A stretch of 36,903 bases of DNA from Acetatifactor sp. (GCA_016293615.1 JAEDDX010000022.1:1-36903), one strand, 5' to 3'. Shown: positions 24,436-32,758, counted from the stretch's first letter. Notes: a model not told the origin generated them from the sequence alone. Translations and numbers: made by a program.

Positions 24436-27400
24436 CTTTCGTCTCCCTACTGTCACTTGTCTGATACATGCGTTTGACATCAATTGTGCCATCCTCAATC
24501 AGTCCGAGCAAAATATCCACAAGCTTTGGATCAAACTGTGTTCCTTTTCCCTTTTCCATTTCAGAAAGCACATGCGAAAAATCAAGCTTTTTGCGGTAAA
24601 CACGGTTAGCAGTCATCGCATCAAATGCATCGGCAATTCCGATAATCCGCGCATTGATAGGAATTTCCTCACCCTTGAGGCCATGCGTATAACCTCGACC
24701 GTCATACCGCTCATGGTGGTATAGGACACCCTCCTCCACATGGTCGATCAGCGTAAAGTTTTTAAGGATCTCCGCGCCTCTTTCCACATGTGATTTCATG
24801 ATGACATATTCCTCATCCGTCAGTTTCCCCGGTTTATTCAGTACGCGGTCCGGTATTCCGATCTTTCCGATATCATGCAGGATTGCCGTCCGTCGCAGCT
24901 GCTCACACGCCTCATCGTCATAGCCGAGCCTGCGCGCGATCATCACTGAGTATTCCGATACGCGGACGGAATGCTGGCTGGTATTTTCGTCCTTTGCATC
25001 GACCGCCTGCGCGATAGTCATAATCGTCTCATTGCCCATCTGCACCTGGCGCTTTGTCCACTCCAGTTCCATCCGCTGCATACGGAGCGTTTTCTGGATC
25101 TGTGTCCGGAAAAACAGCCATGTCAGATACGCTATGAACAATACGGCCACGCAGCCCACGTAGAGACGGAACCACCAGTTATCGTAGATTTCTTTTTCCT
25201 TAATAATCTGATAAGAGTTTTCTGCGATCACACCACCTGTCTTACTGTCAAGCACCGCAATGTGGAACCGGTACTCCCCGGAAGGCAGATTCGTGTAAAT
25301 GATGTGATTCATTTCGCTCTGCAGCATACTGCTCCCCATTTTGTCAATCCCTTCCAGATAGATGCGGATTTTAGGATCATGAATCGAGAAATTAACAATC
25401 TCGGGCGTTATATCAATCTTCTTCGCACCGCGTGGAATATGGATGGCCTCTCCCTTTTCCACGGGATAGACTTCCCCATCCACCTCAATCTGCGTAAGCA
25501 GCATGCGATAGGATCTCTCGGTGATATCATAATGGTTCAGATTAATGCAAACCACTCCTCTGTCACCACACAGATACAGTTCGTCCTCCTCATTCATATA
25601 CGGAAAGGAATTTGGTGTCAGTCCGAGACGCAGACCTTTTCTGGCATCCAACAGTTCGTAGCTGATCTGACCGCCCGCCAGGAGTTCCTCCTTGTCAACC
25701 ACATAGATTCCTGCAGAACTGAGCACAAACAATTCACCGTTGTTTCCCTCAATGACATCAAAGTTATTGTAATACGGAAAATTGTCCAAAATACGGATGC
25801 TACCATCCTCCTGCGCGTAGCACAATCCGTTCGATGTTACAATAAACAAACCGTTATCATCAGAATTGGGGACAATCTTCAAAATGATATCTGAACTGAG
25901 CCCGTCCTCCTGCCTGATTGTATCTGTCACACGACCATCCTTGATCACTGCAACGCCGTTCCCATCCGTTCCCGCCAGAATACTGCCGTCCGCACACTCA
26001 TACAGTGTCAGTACCTTTTGATTTGCAAGCCCTTCCGCAGAGCCGATCGTATCCGTCACAACACCGTCTTTGATAAGTGAAATTCCGGAATCTCCTGCCA
26101 CAACAATGGTTCCGTCCGCAGTCTCCATGGCAGAACGCATTTTGTCTCCCCGTATACCTGTTTTGCTGTCATAGATTTTTACCTCTCCATCCTCAGACAC
26201 TTCAAAAATTCCCTTACCCGAGGTACAAATCCACAAATGGTTTGCAGAATCCACCATCAGACAACGTATTCTGACACCGGAGAGCATCTGTGTGATCGCA
26301 TTCTTCTTTGCAATCAGAAACTTTGCGCTCATTGCATCCAGCCCGCTATCTGTTCCAAAATACAAATCTCCCTGCCATTTGGTAATCGTGTTCACCACAT
26401 TCTCTTCAAGCCCGGCTTCTTCATATATCTCCGAAAAAACACACGGACACATACGAAGCAGCCCAAGTCTGGAGGAAGTAAACCACAGATTGCCCTGATA
26501 ATCAATCAGCATATGGTCAATAGAGCTGTTAAAGCTGTCCGTATCAATGGAACAGTAATTTCCCCTTGTCCGAAGATACCCGATACCGTTATCCGCGCAG
26601 ACAAAGATGACATGATCTTCCGATATGGTAATGGAATTGATATCCTTCAGCTTGCCGCATACCAATGTTGTCTGTTTTTCTATTCTGTTTTCAGCAATCT
26701 CGTAGACCTCTATCCGGTTTGAAGAAGTACCAAGGTACAGCCTTCCCTCTTCGTCAAAAGCACAACAGTTGTAGAATTCTCCCGCTTTTTCGGCCGTCAT
26801 GCATGTGACAATCTGCGTACCGTGCAAAAGATAGAAATCACCCTCGTTTGTAACCGCCGCAACATTACCGCTTTGATCGGCGCTGATACTGTCAGCATAC
26901 ACAATTTCCGGTATCGTCTCATACACCTTCAAACCGCCGAGCAGCGTCATGACGACAAGACTGTCTGTTGTGCCGACATAGTAATACCCCTCCGAGCTCT
27001 CCGTGATACAACGGACAGAATCTGAAGGAAGCCCTTCCTTGCGACCGACCACATTGACAATCTTCTGGTTGGTGCAGATGGCAATTCCGTTGTCATTCGT
27101 CCCAATCCATAATCTCCCTGCTTCATCCGTATAGAGACAATTCACTGTCTTTACTGCCTCAAATTCGTTCATCCACTTAAAGTCTTTTCCGCTGTAACGA
27201 TACAGACCACCATAGGTACCGATCCACAGAACACCATCCTTTGTCTGCACAATATCATTGGACGCGCCACCTGGCAGTCCGTTTTCCCCATTGTAAACAG
27301 TCTGGATATAACGACTGAAATCAGACTGCACTGTTTTCTCGTCTAAATCACTGTTCTCGGCATAAGCCGTAGTACTTGTCAAAAACATCAAAAATGCAGG

Positions 27401-28027
27401 CAGTAAAAGTAACAGCCTTGCAACACTTTTTTCCGTCCTATCGGCACTACTCTTATGCCCTTTTTCCGTATCCGTCTCGCCCTTGTGCTTTCTCACTCTA
27501 ATCAAGCGAACCGCAAAAAATAATAAAAGGAGCGTTAGCACCTTATCCAAAAAATCCGTATAAAACTCTCCCACGATATTGCTGATCACAGTATGACATC
27601 CCATCTCCTGCAGCATTTTTGACACGCCGTCTCCCCATGTATTCCCGGTCATGCCGTCTGCAAGGATATAATTTAGGGGTGTGGAAATTGCAATCGAAAG
27701 CACAGTGACAACAAATGCAGTGGATAGCACCCCAAAAACGCTCCGCAGAAACCCTTTTCTTGCACAAATTCCTACCGTGACACCGACAGCAATATTGGTA
27801 AGGCAGTATAACAACGCAATCGGAGCGTGCAGGCTGTAAATGATATTGGCAGTCGCCCCCACAATCGCGCCACATACCGGTCCAAACACATATGCCGTAA
27901 AAACGGTTCCGACCGAATCCAGCCAGATAGGCAATGCCAATTTTTCAGCCACCATCTTTCCCGCATAATTCATGAGAATGCATCCCACAATAAAAAAACT
28001 GATTTCAAAATCTTTTTTCCGATTCAT
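24425..28027 (-). CDS. Giant sensor: ECF-S-like membrane domain, beta-propeller, Y_Y_Y domain, HD-GYP output
   Basis: 1200 residues. About 1-180 has five or six helices and resembles the S component of ECF vitamin/nucleoside transporters (WLDSVGTVFTAYVFGP... GATANII). Helix about 205-222 precedes an extracellular region (about 230-830) of repeated propeller blades with the pattern DxxGxLWIGT. A Y_Y_Y-like domain (about 850-950) and a membrane helix (about 955-980) follow. The cytoplasmic HD-GYP domain has the HD pair at 1051-1052 and HHERYDGRGYT (1104-1114), where the usual GYP is GYT. HD-GYP domains usually hydrolyse cyclic di-GMP. The propeller/Y_Y_Y part is typical of hybrid two-component sensors; here it is joined to a phosphodiesterase. 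The overlapping BMP gene suggests a joint ligand-sensing complex. Confidence 0.87.
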   Translation of the reverse strand: MNRKKDFEISFFIVGCILMNYAGKMVAEKLALPIWLDSVGTVFTAYVFGPVCGAIVGATANIIYSLHAPIALLYCLTNIAVGVTVGICARKGFLRSVFGVLSTAFVVTVLSIAISTPLNYILADGMTGNTWGDGVSKMLQEMGCHTVISNIVGEFYTDFLDKVLTLLLLFFAVRLIRVRKHKGETDTEKGHKSSADRTEKSVARLLLLLPAFLMFLTSTTAYAENSDLDEKTVQSDFSRYIQTVYNGENGLPGGASNDIVQTKDGVLWIGTYGGLYRYSGKDFKWMNEFEAVKTVNCLYTDEAGRLWIGTNDNGIAICTNQKIVNVVGRKEGLPSDSVRCITESSEGYYYVGTTDSLVVMTLLGGLKVYETIPEIVYADSISADQSGNVAAVTNEGDFYLLHGTQIVTCMTAEKAGEFYNCCAFDEEGRLYLGTSSNRIEVYEIAENRIEKQTTLVCGKLKDINSITISEDHVIFVCADNGIGYLRTRGNYCSIDTDSFNSSIDHMLIDYQGNLWFTSSRLGLLRMCPCVFSEIYEEAGLEENVVNTITKWQGDLYFGTDSGLDAMSAKFLIAKKNAITQMLSGVRIRCLMVDSANHLWICTSGKGIFEVSEDGEVKIYDSKTGIRGDKMRSAMETADGTIVVAGDSGISLIKDGVVTDTIGSAEGLANQKVLTLYECADGSILAGTDGNGVAVIKDGRVTDTIRQEDGLSSDIILKIVPNSDDNGLFIVTSNGLCYAQEDGSIRILDNFPYYNNFDVIEGNNGELFVLSSAGIYVVDKEELLAGGQISYELLDARKGLRLGLTPNSFPYMNEEDELYLCGDRGVVCINLNHYDITERSYRMLLTQIEVDGEVYPVEKGEAIHIPRGAKKIDITPEIVNFSIHDPKIRIYLEGIDKMGSSMLQSEMNHIIYTNLPSGEYRFHIAVLDSKTGGVIAENSYQIIKEKEIYDNWWFRLYVGCVAVLFIAYLTWLFFRTQIQKTLRMQRMELEWTKRQVQMGNETIMTIAQAVDAKDENTSQHSVRVSEYSVMIARRLGYDDEACEQLRRTAILHDIGKIGIPDRVLNKPGKLTDEEYVIMKSHVERGAEILKNFTLIDHVEEGVLYHHERYDGRGYTHGLKGEEIPINARIIGIADAFDAMTANRVYRKKLDFSHVLSEMEKGKGTQFDPKLVDILLGLIEDGTIDVKRMYQTSDSRETKDEG

Positions 28028-28209
28028 CCTGTGTTCCTTCTGTGTCCTTCTCTTCTGCTTACGAAAAAAGCCATGTCATCCAAATTTTTTCAGTTCCATG
28101 AGATATCTGCGTAAGGTGCAACTCCCGGATGCAGATTATATGACCCTGCCGAATATAAGAAAGCACTTTTACAGAAATCTCGTCTTATTCGAACCATAAT
28201 AACATACAC

Positions 28210-28226
28210 AGTTCCAAAATAGAACT
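28210..28226. promoter_or_regulatory. Small inverted repeat upstream of the sensor gene
   Basis: AGTTCC-AAAATA-GAACT (arms AGTTC/GAACT) lies about 180 bases before the sensor ATG in an AT-rich stretch. It could be an operator, but no convincing promoter can be placed next to it. Apart from this and the truncated hydrolase end, the rest of 28028-28254 shows nothing I can name. Confidence 0.25.
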
Positions 28227-28254
28227 AGACGAAAGTATAGTCTTGGCCACTATT

Positions 28255-28375
28255 TTAGAGAAGCCTTTCAGAAAGCTTCTCCCTAAAAAATGAAATGATT
28301 TCATCCCAAACTTCCTGCTGGAAGAAACGGATATCCGCATGCTCTGCGCCTGTCAGTTCCAAAAGGGCAGCATCA
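28255..28375 (-). pseudogene. 3' remnant of an alpha/beta hydrolase gene
   Basis: On the minus strand 39 codons end at a TAA at 28255-28257. They read ...LTGAEHADIRFFQQEVWDEI..., the usual end of a serine alpha/beta hydrolase, including the catalytic histidine in GAEHAD. The reading frame is cut exactly where the second IS4-like copy begins (28376), and the rest of the gene is not on the other side of that copy. The hairpin made by GAGAAG...CTTCTC here is the coding end, not a terminator. Confidence 0.65.
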
Positions 28376-28782
28376 CAGCCTTTTCAGTTTCCTCTCCAGT
28401 TTGAGGTCTACACACAACTTAATATTTTTGTAACATCTGCCAGCTATCTTTATCAAAATTTTTTATATTAGTACTTGACAGATACAAAAAAATGTGCGGC
28501 CACCTTGTTACCCTTAGTTTATCAAGGTAATTGATTCCACCACGAATCATACAATCACCAAACTAAGGAGGCACATTTTTATTATGAACAATTTTCCATC
28601 AAATGTAAACAAAATCTTAACTCTATTATTCAGGATATGTCTGATCATCATTGGCTCTTTACCCAAAATCCCGGTCATGATTTCTCCCGTCAGCATCTTG
28701 GCAAACTTTCCTTCTATGATACTAAGCGCATGATTATCGGCATGGGAAAAGGCAGCACCTCTGATGAAATCATGGATTATTT
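28376..28782 (+). repeat. 407-bp perfect direct repeat, right copy
   Basis: Identical to 20244-20650, in the same orientation, 8132 bases away. Confidence 0.9.
28586..28782 (+). pseudogene. IS4-family transposase N-terminal fragment, copy 2
   Basis: Same frame and sequence as in copy 1 up to EIMDY, after which the reading runs into the element's right end and on into sequence antisense to the HD-GYP gene. About 66 codons of transposase remain, without any catalytic residues. Confidence 0.7.
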
Positions 28783-28808
28783 ATCGAACATCTGGCTTAA
28801 TGGCATTG

Positions 28809-28818
28809 TGATTTCCTG
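28809..28818. repeat. Target-site duplication, right copy (TGATTTCCTG)
   Basis: This directly follows the right inverted-repeat end at 28808 and matches 20169-20178 exactly and in the same orientation. Confidence 0.8.
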
Positions 28819-28846
28819 CTTTTTTTGTCGGGCAATTCTGAAAACG

Positions 28847-28902
28847 AAAAAACAGAGGGGCCCGTCGCCGGGCACATTGCTTTCCCGGGCAGAACTCCTC
28901 TG
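28847..28902 (-). terminator. Intrinsic terminator of the FprA/hydrolase/HD-GYP operon
   Basis: The outer arms CAGAGG (28897-28902 on the minus strand) and CCTCTG (28853-28858) enclose an inner GC-rich stem (GCCCGG...). On the minus strand they are followed by TTTTTT (28847-28852). The hairpin starts about 45 bases after the HD-GYP stop codon. Confidence 0.85.
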
Positions 28903-28948
28903 TTTTGGTTTCAACAATCCGAACATCGGTATCTCTTTCTTATGCGCA

Positions 28949-30658
28949 CTACTCCGAATCGGAACCGGCAAACTCCTGCCGGTAAAAGGTCTCCAGTTTC
29001 TCCCGCGCCGCCGCAAAACAGGGCTGGAGCTTTCCGTCAAACTGGGTTCCCATCCCCTCCATAATAATCTCATAGGCGCGCTCGAAGCTCAGGCTTTCCT
29101 TATAACAGCGCTTGCTCACGAGTGCATCGTATACATCCGCCACAGCCATGATGCGTGCCTCCAGCGGAATCTCTTCTCCTTTCAGTCCGCAGGGATAACC
29201 GGTCCCATCCACTCTCTCATGATGAAAATGCGCGACATTCTCCGCAATCTTCGCAAAATAATCATCCTCCATGTCGGACAGAAGCTTTTTCACGATCTTG
29301 CTTCCCTCCTCGGCATGCGTCTTCATTTTGTCAAACTCTTCGGGCGTAAACCTGCCCGGCTTCCTGAGGATGTCGTCGTCGACCGCGATCTTCCCCAGAT
29401 CATGCATGGGTGCCGCTTTGATCATCGCCTGACAGAACTTCTTATCCGGCGCAAGGGTAGGATCCTTCTTCATCTCATCCACAAGAATACGAACGACCTG
29501 ACTGGTTCTCTTGATATGACCGCCGGTCGAAGGGTCCCTGCTCTCAACCATGTCCGCCATGCCCTGCACCAGACGCTGGTGCATCTCGCGAAGGTTCTGC
29601 GTCTTCTCCTCGACCTTTTCCTCCAGCTCGTTATTGTATTGATTGATCAGCTTGATATACTTCTGCTCCTGCGTCACATCGCGCATGGCAAACTGAAAGC
29701 CCTTGACTTTTCCGCGGTCGTGGAAATATCCGCCGCTCACTTTATAGATGTTCTCGCCCTTCGTGTAGAAAAATTCCGCGCTTCCGCCGTTTTTCCTGAT
29801 GGTCTCCATCCATTCCGCAATGGTATGCAGGATGGGGATGTTATGGTTCTTCGGCATTCCCCGGTCTACCCTCAGCTGCACAAGCTCCGGGATCCAGCCT
29901 TCTGCGATCTTGTTGCAGCCTAAGTATTTCCCGGAGAGCGTGAACGAAAAGCAGCCCATCTCACCTTTGGATAAAAGCGCGTTCATCACGGTGTTATCCA
30001 CATCATACAGGCAGATACGATCGAGTATCGACAGTACGATGACCTGCGCCCCCACATAGGAAATCGCCGTAAGCTGGATGGCGTCCGGGAATATCTTCTG
30101 GAAGAAATAGACCGCAATCGAGATCATTTCCACCAAAGCCAGAAGAAGGATATTCTTGACGGAGGCTTCCCGCTTCTTCGCCAGGGCATATCCCAATATG
30201 GCTACATCCAGAACAAAATAGCCGATGATCATGACATAAAATACCGTGTGAAATGCGCCGTATTCCTTCGTCAGAATCGTGATTCCCTCCCAGGACATCC
30301 TCTGTACGCTGCGATAAAACAGATGCGTCCAGGGGTCCGTCACAATGATTGCGTACATCAAAAGTCCCGGCAATACCATCAGAAGCTTCCAGAACTTATG
30401 CAGATGAATCCTGGAAAGCGACAAAATGCAGAAGGTTATCGTCGCCTGCAGAAAGCAGGCCCCGATATATGAGATGATGTTCCAGATGACCGCCTCGTCC
30501 AGGGTGTCTGCAGCGGAACGCAGCAATGCCCCCATATCGGATATCACCACCAGTATATTCATGGCAGCGTAGCTGATGTCCAGCTGCTTCTTCCACTTCC
30601 ACAGAAGCAGAAGGCAGCACACCACAGACGCCGCAAATGTGAGCTGATAATATAGCAT
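28949..30658 (-). CDS. HD-GYP domain protein with N-terminal 7TM sensor region
   Basis: 569 residues. About 1-215 has seven hydrophobic helices, similar in layout to the N-terminal 7TM region of some Firmicute histidine kinases. About 225-330 is PAS-like (GCFSFTLSGKYLGCN... GFQFAMRDVTQEQ). A coiled coil (about 330-360) leads to the HD-GYP domain, with the HD pair in MHDLGKIAVDDDILRKPG and the canonical HHERVDGTGYP. HD-GYP proteins commonly hydrolyse cyclic di-GMP to pGpG or GMP, so this one probably lowers cyclic di-GMP in response to a membrane or cytoplasmic signal (inference). It is the last gene of a three-gene operon, 18 bases after the alpha/beta hydrolase. Confidence 0.9.
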   Translation of the reverse strand: MLYYQLTFAASVVCCLLLLWKWKKQLDISYAAMNILVVISDMGALLRSAADTLDEAVIWNIISYIGACFLQATITFCILSLSRIHLHKFWKLLMVLPGLLMYAIIVTDPWTHLFYRSVQRMSWEGITILTKEYGAFHTVFYVMIIGYFVLDVAILGYALAKKREASVKNILLLALVEMISIAVYFFQKIFPDAIQLTAISYVGAQVIVLSILDRICLYDVDNTVMNALLSKGEMGCFSFTLSGKYLGCNKIAEGWIPELVQLRVDRGMPKNHNIPILHTIAEWMETIRKNGGSAEFFYTKGENIYKVSGGYFHDRGKVKGFQFAMRDVTQEQKYIKLINQYNNELEEKVEEKTQNLREMHQRLVQGMADMVESRDPSTGGHIKRTSQVVRILVDEMKKDPTLAPDKKFCQAMIKAAPMHDLGKIAVDDDILRKPGRFTPEEFDKMKTHAEEGSKIVKKLLSDMEDDYFAKIAENVAHFHHERVDGTGYPCGLKGEEIPLEARIMAVADVYDALVSKRCYKESLSFERAYEIIMEGMGTQFDGKLQPCFAAAREKLETFYRQEFAGSDSE

Positions 30659-30676
30659 CCTTCGTTCCTTTCCGAA

Positions 30677-31471
30677 TCATTCCTCGCCCAGTTCCATGAT
30701 CCTCTTCATCATTGCGATATAATCCTCTGTCCGCCTGACAGAGAAATTCAGGCAGCCGTACCCGTCGAGCACCTGAAGCTGCGCAAAGGGATACGCCTTT
30801 TCCACAGACTTCCGGAACAGTCTGCAGGCGATATCCTTCCTGCCGTAGAAAAAATACAGTCTTCTCTGCAGATTCTCCATCAGGACCGGAAACTCATAGG
30901 AGAAGATTGCCGCCGTTTCCTTGCGCATCGTCTCCTCGCTTAAGACCGGTACCACCTTCCTGATTCCCTCCAGCACATGCCGAAGGCTCTCAGGGTCACC
31001 GTTGGTCAGCAAATGGATCCATTTCTTTTTTAAAAGCCTGTCCGTCGGCTTCCTGCGAATCAGGTTCACAAACCTCCTGACAAGGTAAAATAAGAGCAGG
31101 CTGACATACTTTGACCCTCTTTTGCAGGCCGCTGCGTCAAAAAAGGCTCTGTGAACGACAATCTCCGTCCCCGCCAGCTGTCTTAGCAGTTCAATGCCGA
31201 TGCCCGCTCCGACGGACTGTCCGTAGATCATTGCGACCCTGTCGATCCCCCGCTCCTTCAGAAACAGGACGATCTTGGCCGCTTCCTCCTTCGCCGTAGA
31301 GAACTCGCTGTAGGAGGCGCTCTCATACTGCCCCGAATACTCGGGGATGATGATATCATATTCTTTCTGTAATCTCTCGTAGAGATAAGCCAGACTCTCC
31401 CCCGGGCAAAGCGCACCGGGCAGCATTACCATAACAGGGTTTTGTCTGTCTCCGTACTCTTCAAACTTCAT
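30677..31471 (-). CDS. Alpha/beta-hydrolase-fold protein, catalytic histidine apparently missing
   Basis: 264 residues with the alpha/beta hydrolase fold. LPGALCPGES fits the oxyanion-hole region and IYGQSVGAGIGIE the nucleophile elbow (GQSVG). At the place where the catalytic histidine normally stands before the last helix, the sequence reads DGYGCLNFSVRRTEDYI, with Tyr/Cys and no His. It may therefore be a non-catalytic or altered member. There is no signal peptide. A helix-rich cap with a basic, hydrophobic stretch (about 120-150, LLLFYLVRRFVNLIRRK) may bind membrane. GGAG lies eight bases before the ATG. It lies between FprA and the HD-GYP gene in one operon. Confidence 0.75.
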   Translation of the reverse strand: MKFEEYGDRQNPVMVMLPGALCPGESLAYLYERLQKEYDIIIPEYSGQYESASYSEFSTAKEEAAKIVLFLKERGIDRVAMIYGQSVGAGIGIELLRQLAGTEIVVHRAFFDAAACKRGSKYVSLLLFYLVRRFVNLIRRKPTDRLLKKKWIHLLTNGDPESLRHVLEGIRKVVPVLSEETMRKETAAIFSYEFPVLMENLQRRLYFFYGRKDIACRLFRKSVEKAYPFAQLQVLDGYGCLNFSVRRTEDYIAMMKRIMELGEE

Positions 31472-31509
31472 ACGGACCGCTCCTTCTGCTTTCTTTCCTG
31501 CTCAGATTC

Positions 31510-32667
31510 CTATTTCACAAGCTCACTGACCAGGGCGTCGATCTGCTTCTTTGTCTCGTCATTCATCACAGAGCGGATGGTGACCACAGTCTCAGGGATG
31601 GTAATGTTCTTCATCGCCTCGAGCGCGGTGCGCATCGCCTTCGCCGCCATGGGCGCCCAGGTCCCATTCTCCATCAAAGCGACGGTACGATTCTGAAAGC
31701 CCTTGGATTTGAGGTGCGCAAGAAAGGCTTCCGCGGGCGGGAACACGCCGCCGTCATAGGTGCTCGCGCAAATGACAGTCCTGTCATATCTGAACGCCTT
31801 CTCCACTGCCTCGGCGATATCATCGCGCGTCAGGTCCGTAAACTCTACCGTCTCGCCTGCTGCCTCAAGCTTCTCAACAAGCGTAAGCGCTGCCACCTTC
31901 GTATTGCCGTAGATGGAAGCGCATGCGACAAGCACGCCCTTATCCTCAGGCTCGTAGCTGCTCCAGACCTTGTATTTGTCGAGATAGAATCCCAGGTTCT
32001 CCCGAAGAACCGGTCCGTGAAGAGGGCAGATGGTCTGAATGTCCAAAGCTGCTGCCTTCTTCAGAAGCGCCTGTACCTGCATACCGTACTTGCCGACGAT
32101 ATTGAAGTAATATCTTCTCGCCTCGCAGGTCCATTCCTCATCGGTGCCGAGTGCGCCGAACTTGCCGAATCCGTCGGCGGAGAACAGCACCTTCTCAGAA
32201 GACTCATATGTAACCATAACCTCGGGCCAGTGCACCATGGGTGCCATCACAAAGGTAAGCTCATGGGTTCCCAGGGACAGCTTGTCGCCTTCCTTGACCT
32301 CGAGGGTGCGCCCCGTGACATCGATTGCAAAAAACTGCTTCAGCATCTGGAAGGTCTTCGCGTTTCCGACCAGAGTCATGCCGGGATACTTCATGGCTGC
32401 CGTCGCGATATTTGCCGCATGATCCGGCTCCATGTGGGAAATGACAAGATAATCCGGCTGTCTGTCTCCCAGCGCCAGGGCTAAATTCTCCAGCCACTGC
32501 GTCGTCTTTCTCGCATCCACGGTATCCATGACGGCTACCTTCTCGTCCAGAATCACATAAGAGTTGTAAGAAACTCCGTTCGGAACCTCATACTGGCCCT
32601 CAAACAGGTCGATGTCGGTATCGTCCGCTCCGATATAACGAATTGCATCAGAAATCATTATGCTCAT
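31510..32667 (-). CDS. FprA-type flavodiiron protein (A-type flavoprotein)
   Basis: About 385 residues. The N-terminal half is a metallo-beta-lactamase fold with the diiron ligands in SHMEPDHAANI. The C-terminal half is a flavodoxin domain (ACASIYGNTK, CASTYDGG) that binds FMN. Such proteins reduce oxygen and/or nitric oxide in anaerobes to protect them. Reducing power comes from rubredoxin or a related donor, not encoded here. The N-terminus MSIMISDAIRYIGADDTDIDLFEGQYEVP is typical of the family, and the start at 32667 is preferred to the longer frame because AGGAAGAGG precedes it. It is the first gene of the operon, with a good promoter upstream. Confidence 0.93.
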   Translation of the reverse strand: MSIMISDAIRYIGADDTDIDLFEGQYEVPNGVSYNSYVILDEKVAVMDTVDARKTTQWLENLALALGDRQPDYLVISHMEPDHAANIATAAMKYPGMTLVGNAKTFQMLKQFFAIDVTGRTLEVKEGDKLSLGTHELTFVMAPMVHWPEVMVTYESSEKVLFSADGFGKFGALGTDEEWTCEARRYYFNIVGKYGMQVQALLKKAAALDIQTICPLHGPVLRENLGFYLDKYKVWSSYEPEDKGVLVACASIYGNTKVAALTLVEKLEAAGETVEFTDLTRDDIAEAVEKAFRYDRTVICASTYDGGVFPPAEAFLAHLKSKGFQNRTVALMENGTWAPMAAKAMRTALEAMKNITIPETVVTIRSVMNDETKKQIDALVSELVK

Positions 32668-32695
32668 ATTCCTCTTCCTTTCATCTTCAGCGGCC

Positions 32696-32736
32696 AAAAA
32701 GGCTGCCCGCTTAAGCCCTCCGGGCCGCCCCGCAGC
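32696..32736 (-). promoter_or_regulatory. GC-rich stem with T-tract in the FprA leader
   Basis: On the minus strand GCTGC (32732-32736) and GCAGC (32702-32706) can pair around an inner GCCC-GGA-GGGC hairpin, followed by TTTTT. It lies between the promoter and the start codon. It may end transcripts coming from the MutS2-like gene or attenuate FprA expression. The stem is imperfect. Confidence 0.35.
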
Positions 32737-32758
32737 TTCTGTGTATGGTGTTGCGCCT

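Larger units (their letters stand above)
20179..28808. mobile_element. Non-autonomous composite transposon with signalling cargo
   Basis: The 8.6-kb segment starts with CAATGCCATTTA and ends with TTAATGGCATTG, which are inverted copies of each other over 10 to 12 bases. Its outer ends are flanked by the same 10 bases. Both flanking elements are IS4-like remnants in direct orientation, with 407 identical bases. The cargo on the minus strand is a sensor, a BMP-family binding protein, a frameshifted regulator and the 3' end of a hydrolase gene. No intact transposase is present, so movement would need one in trans. The cargo looks more AT-rich than the flanking operons. The composite structure is inferred from ends, orientation and target duplication. 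Confidence 0.75.
28376..28808 (+). mobile_element. Truncated IS4-like element, copy 2
   Basis: The first 407 bases are identical to 20244-20650 of copy 1. After a short junction only the last 20 bases of the element (CATCTGGCTTAATGGCATTG, 28789-28808) remain. The left terminal 65 bases present in copy 1 are missing here, so the inner end is truncated while the outer end is intact, as expected if only the outer ends were used in moving the whole segment. An N-terminal transposase fragment (about 28586-28782) is included. Confidence 0.75.

Noticed and set aside
28258..28285. A terminator made by GAGAAG...CTTCTC
   Set aside because: The sequence is the end of the truncated hydrolase reading frame and neither strand shows a T-tract after the stem.
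28637..29923. A 428-codon plus-strand frame that begins with transposase-like sequence
   Set aside because: Only the first about 50 residues come from the IS4-like remnant. The rest is antisense to the HD-GYP gene and the join is accidental.
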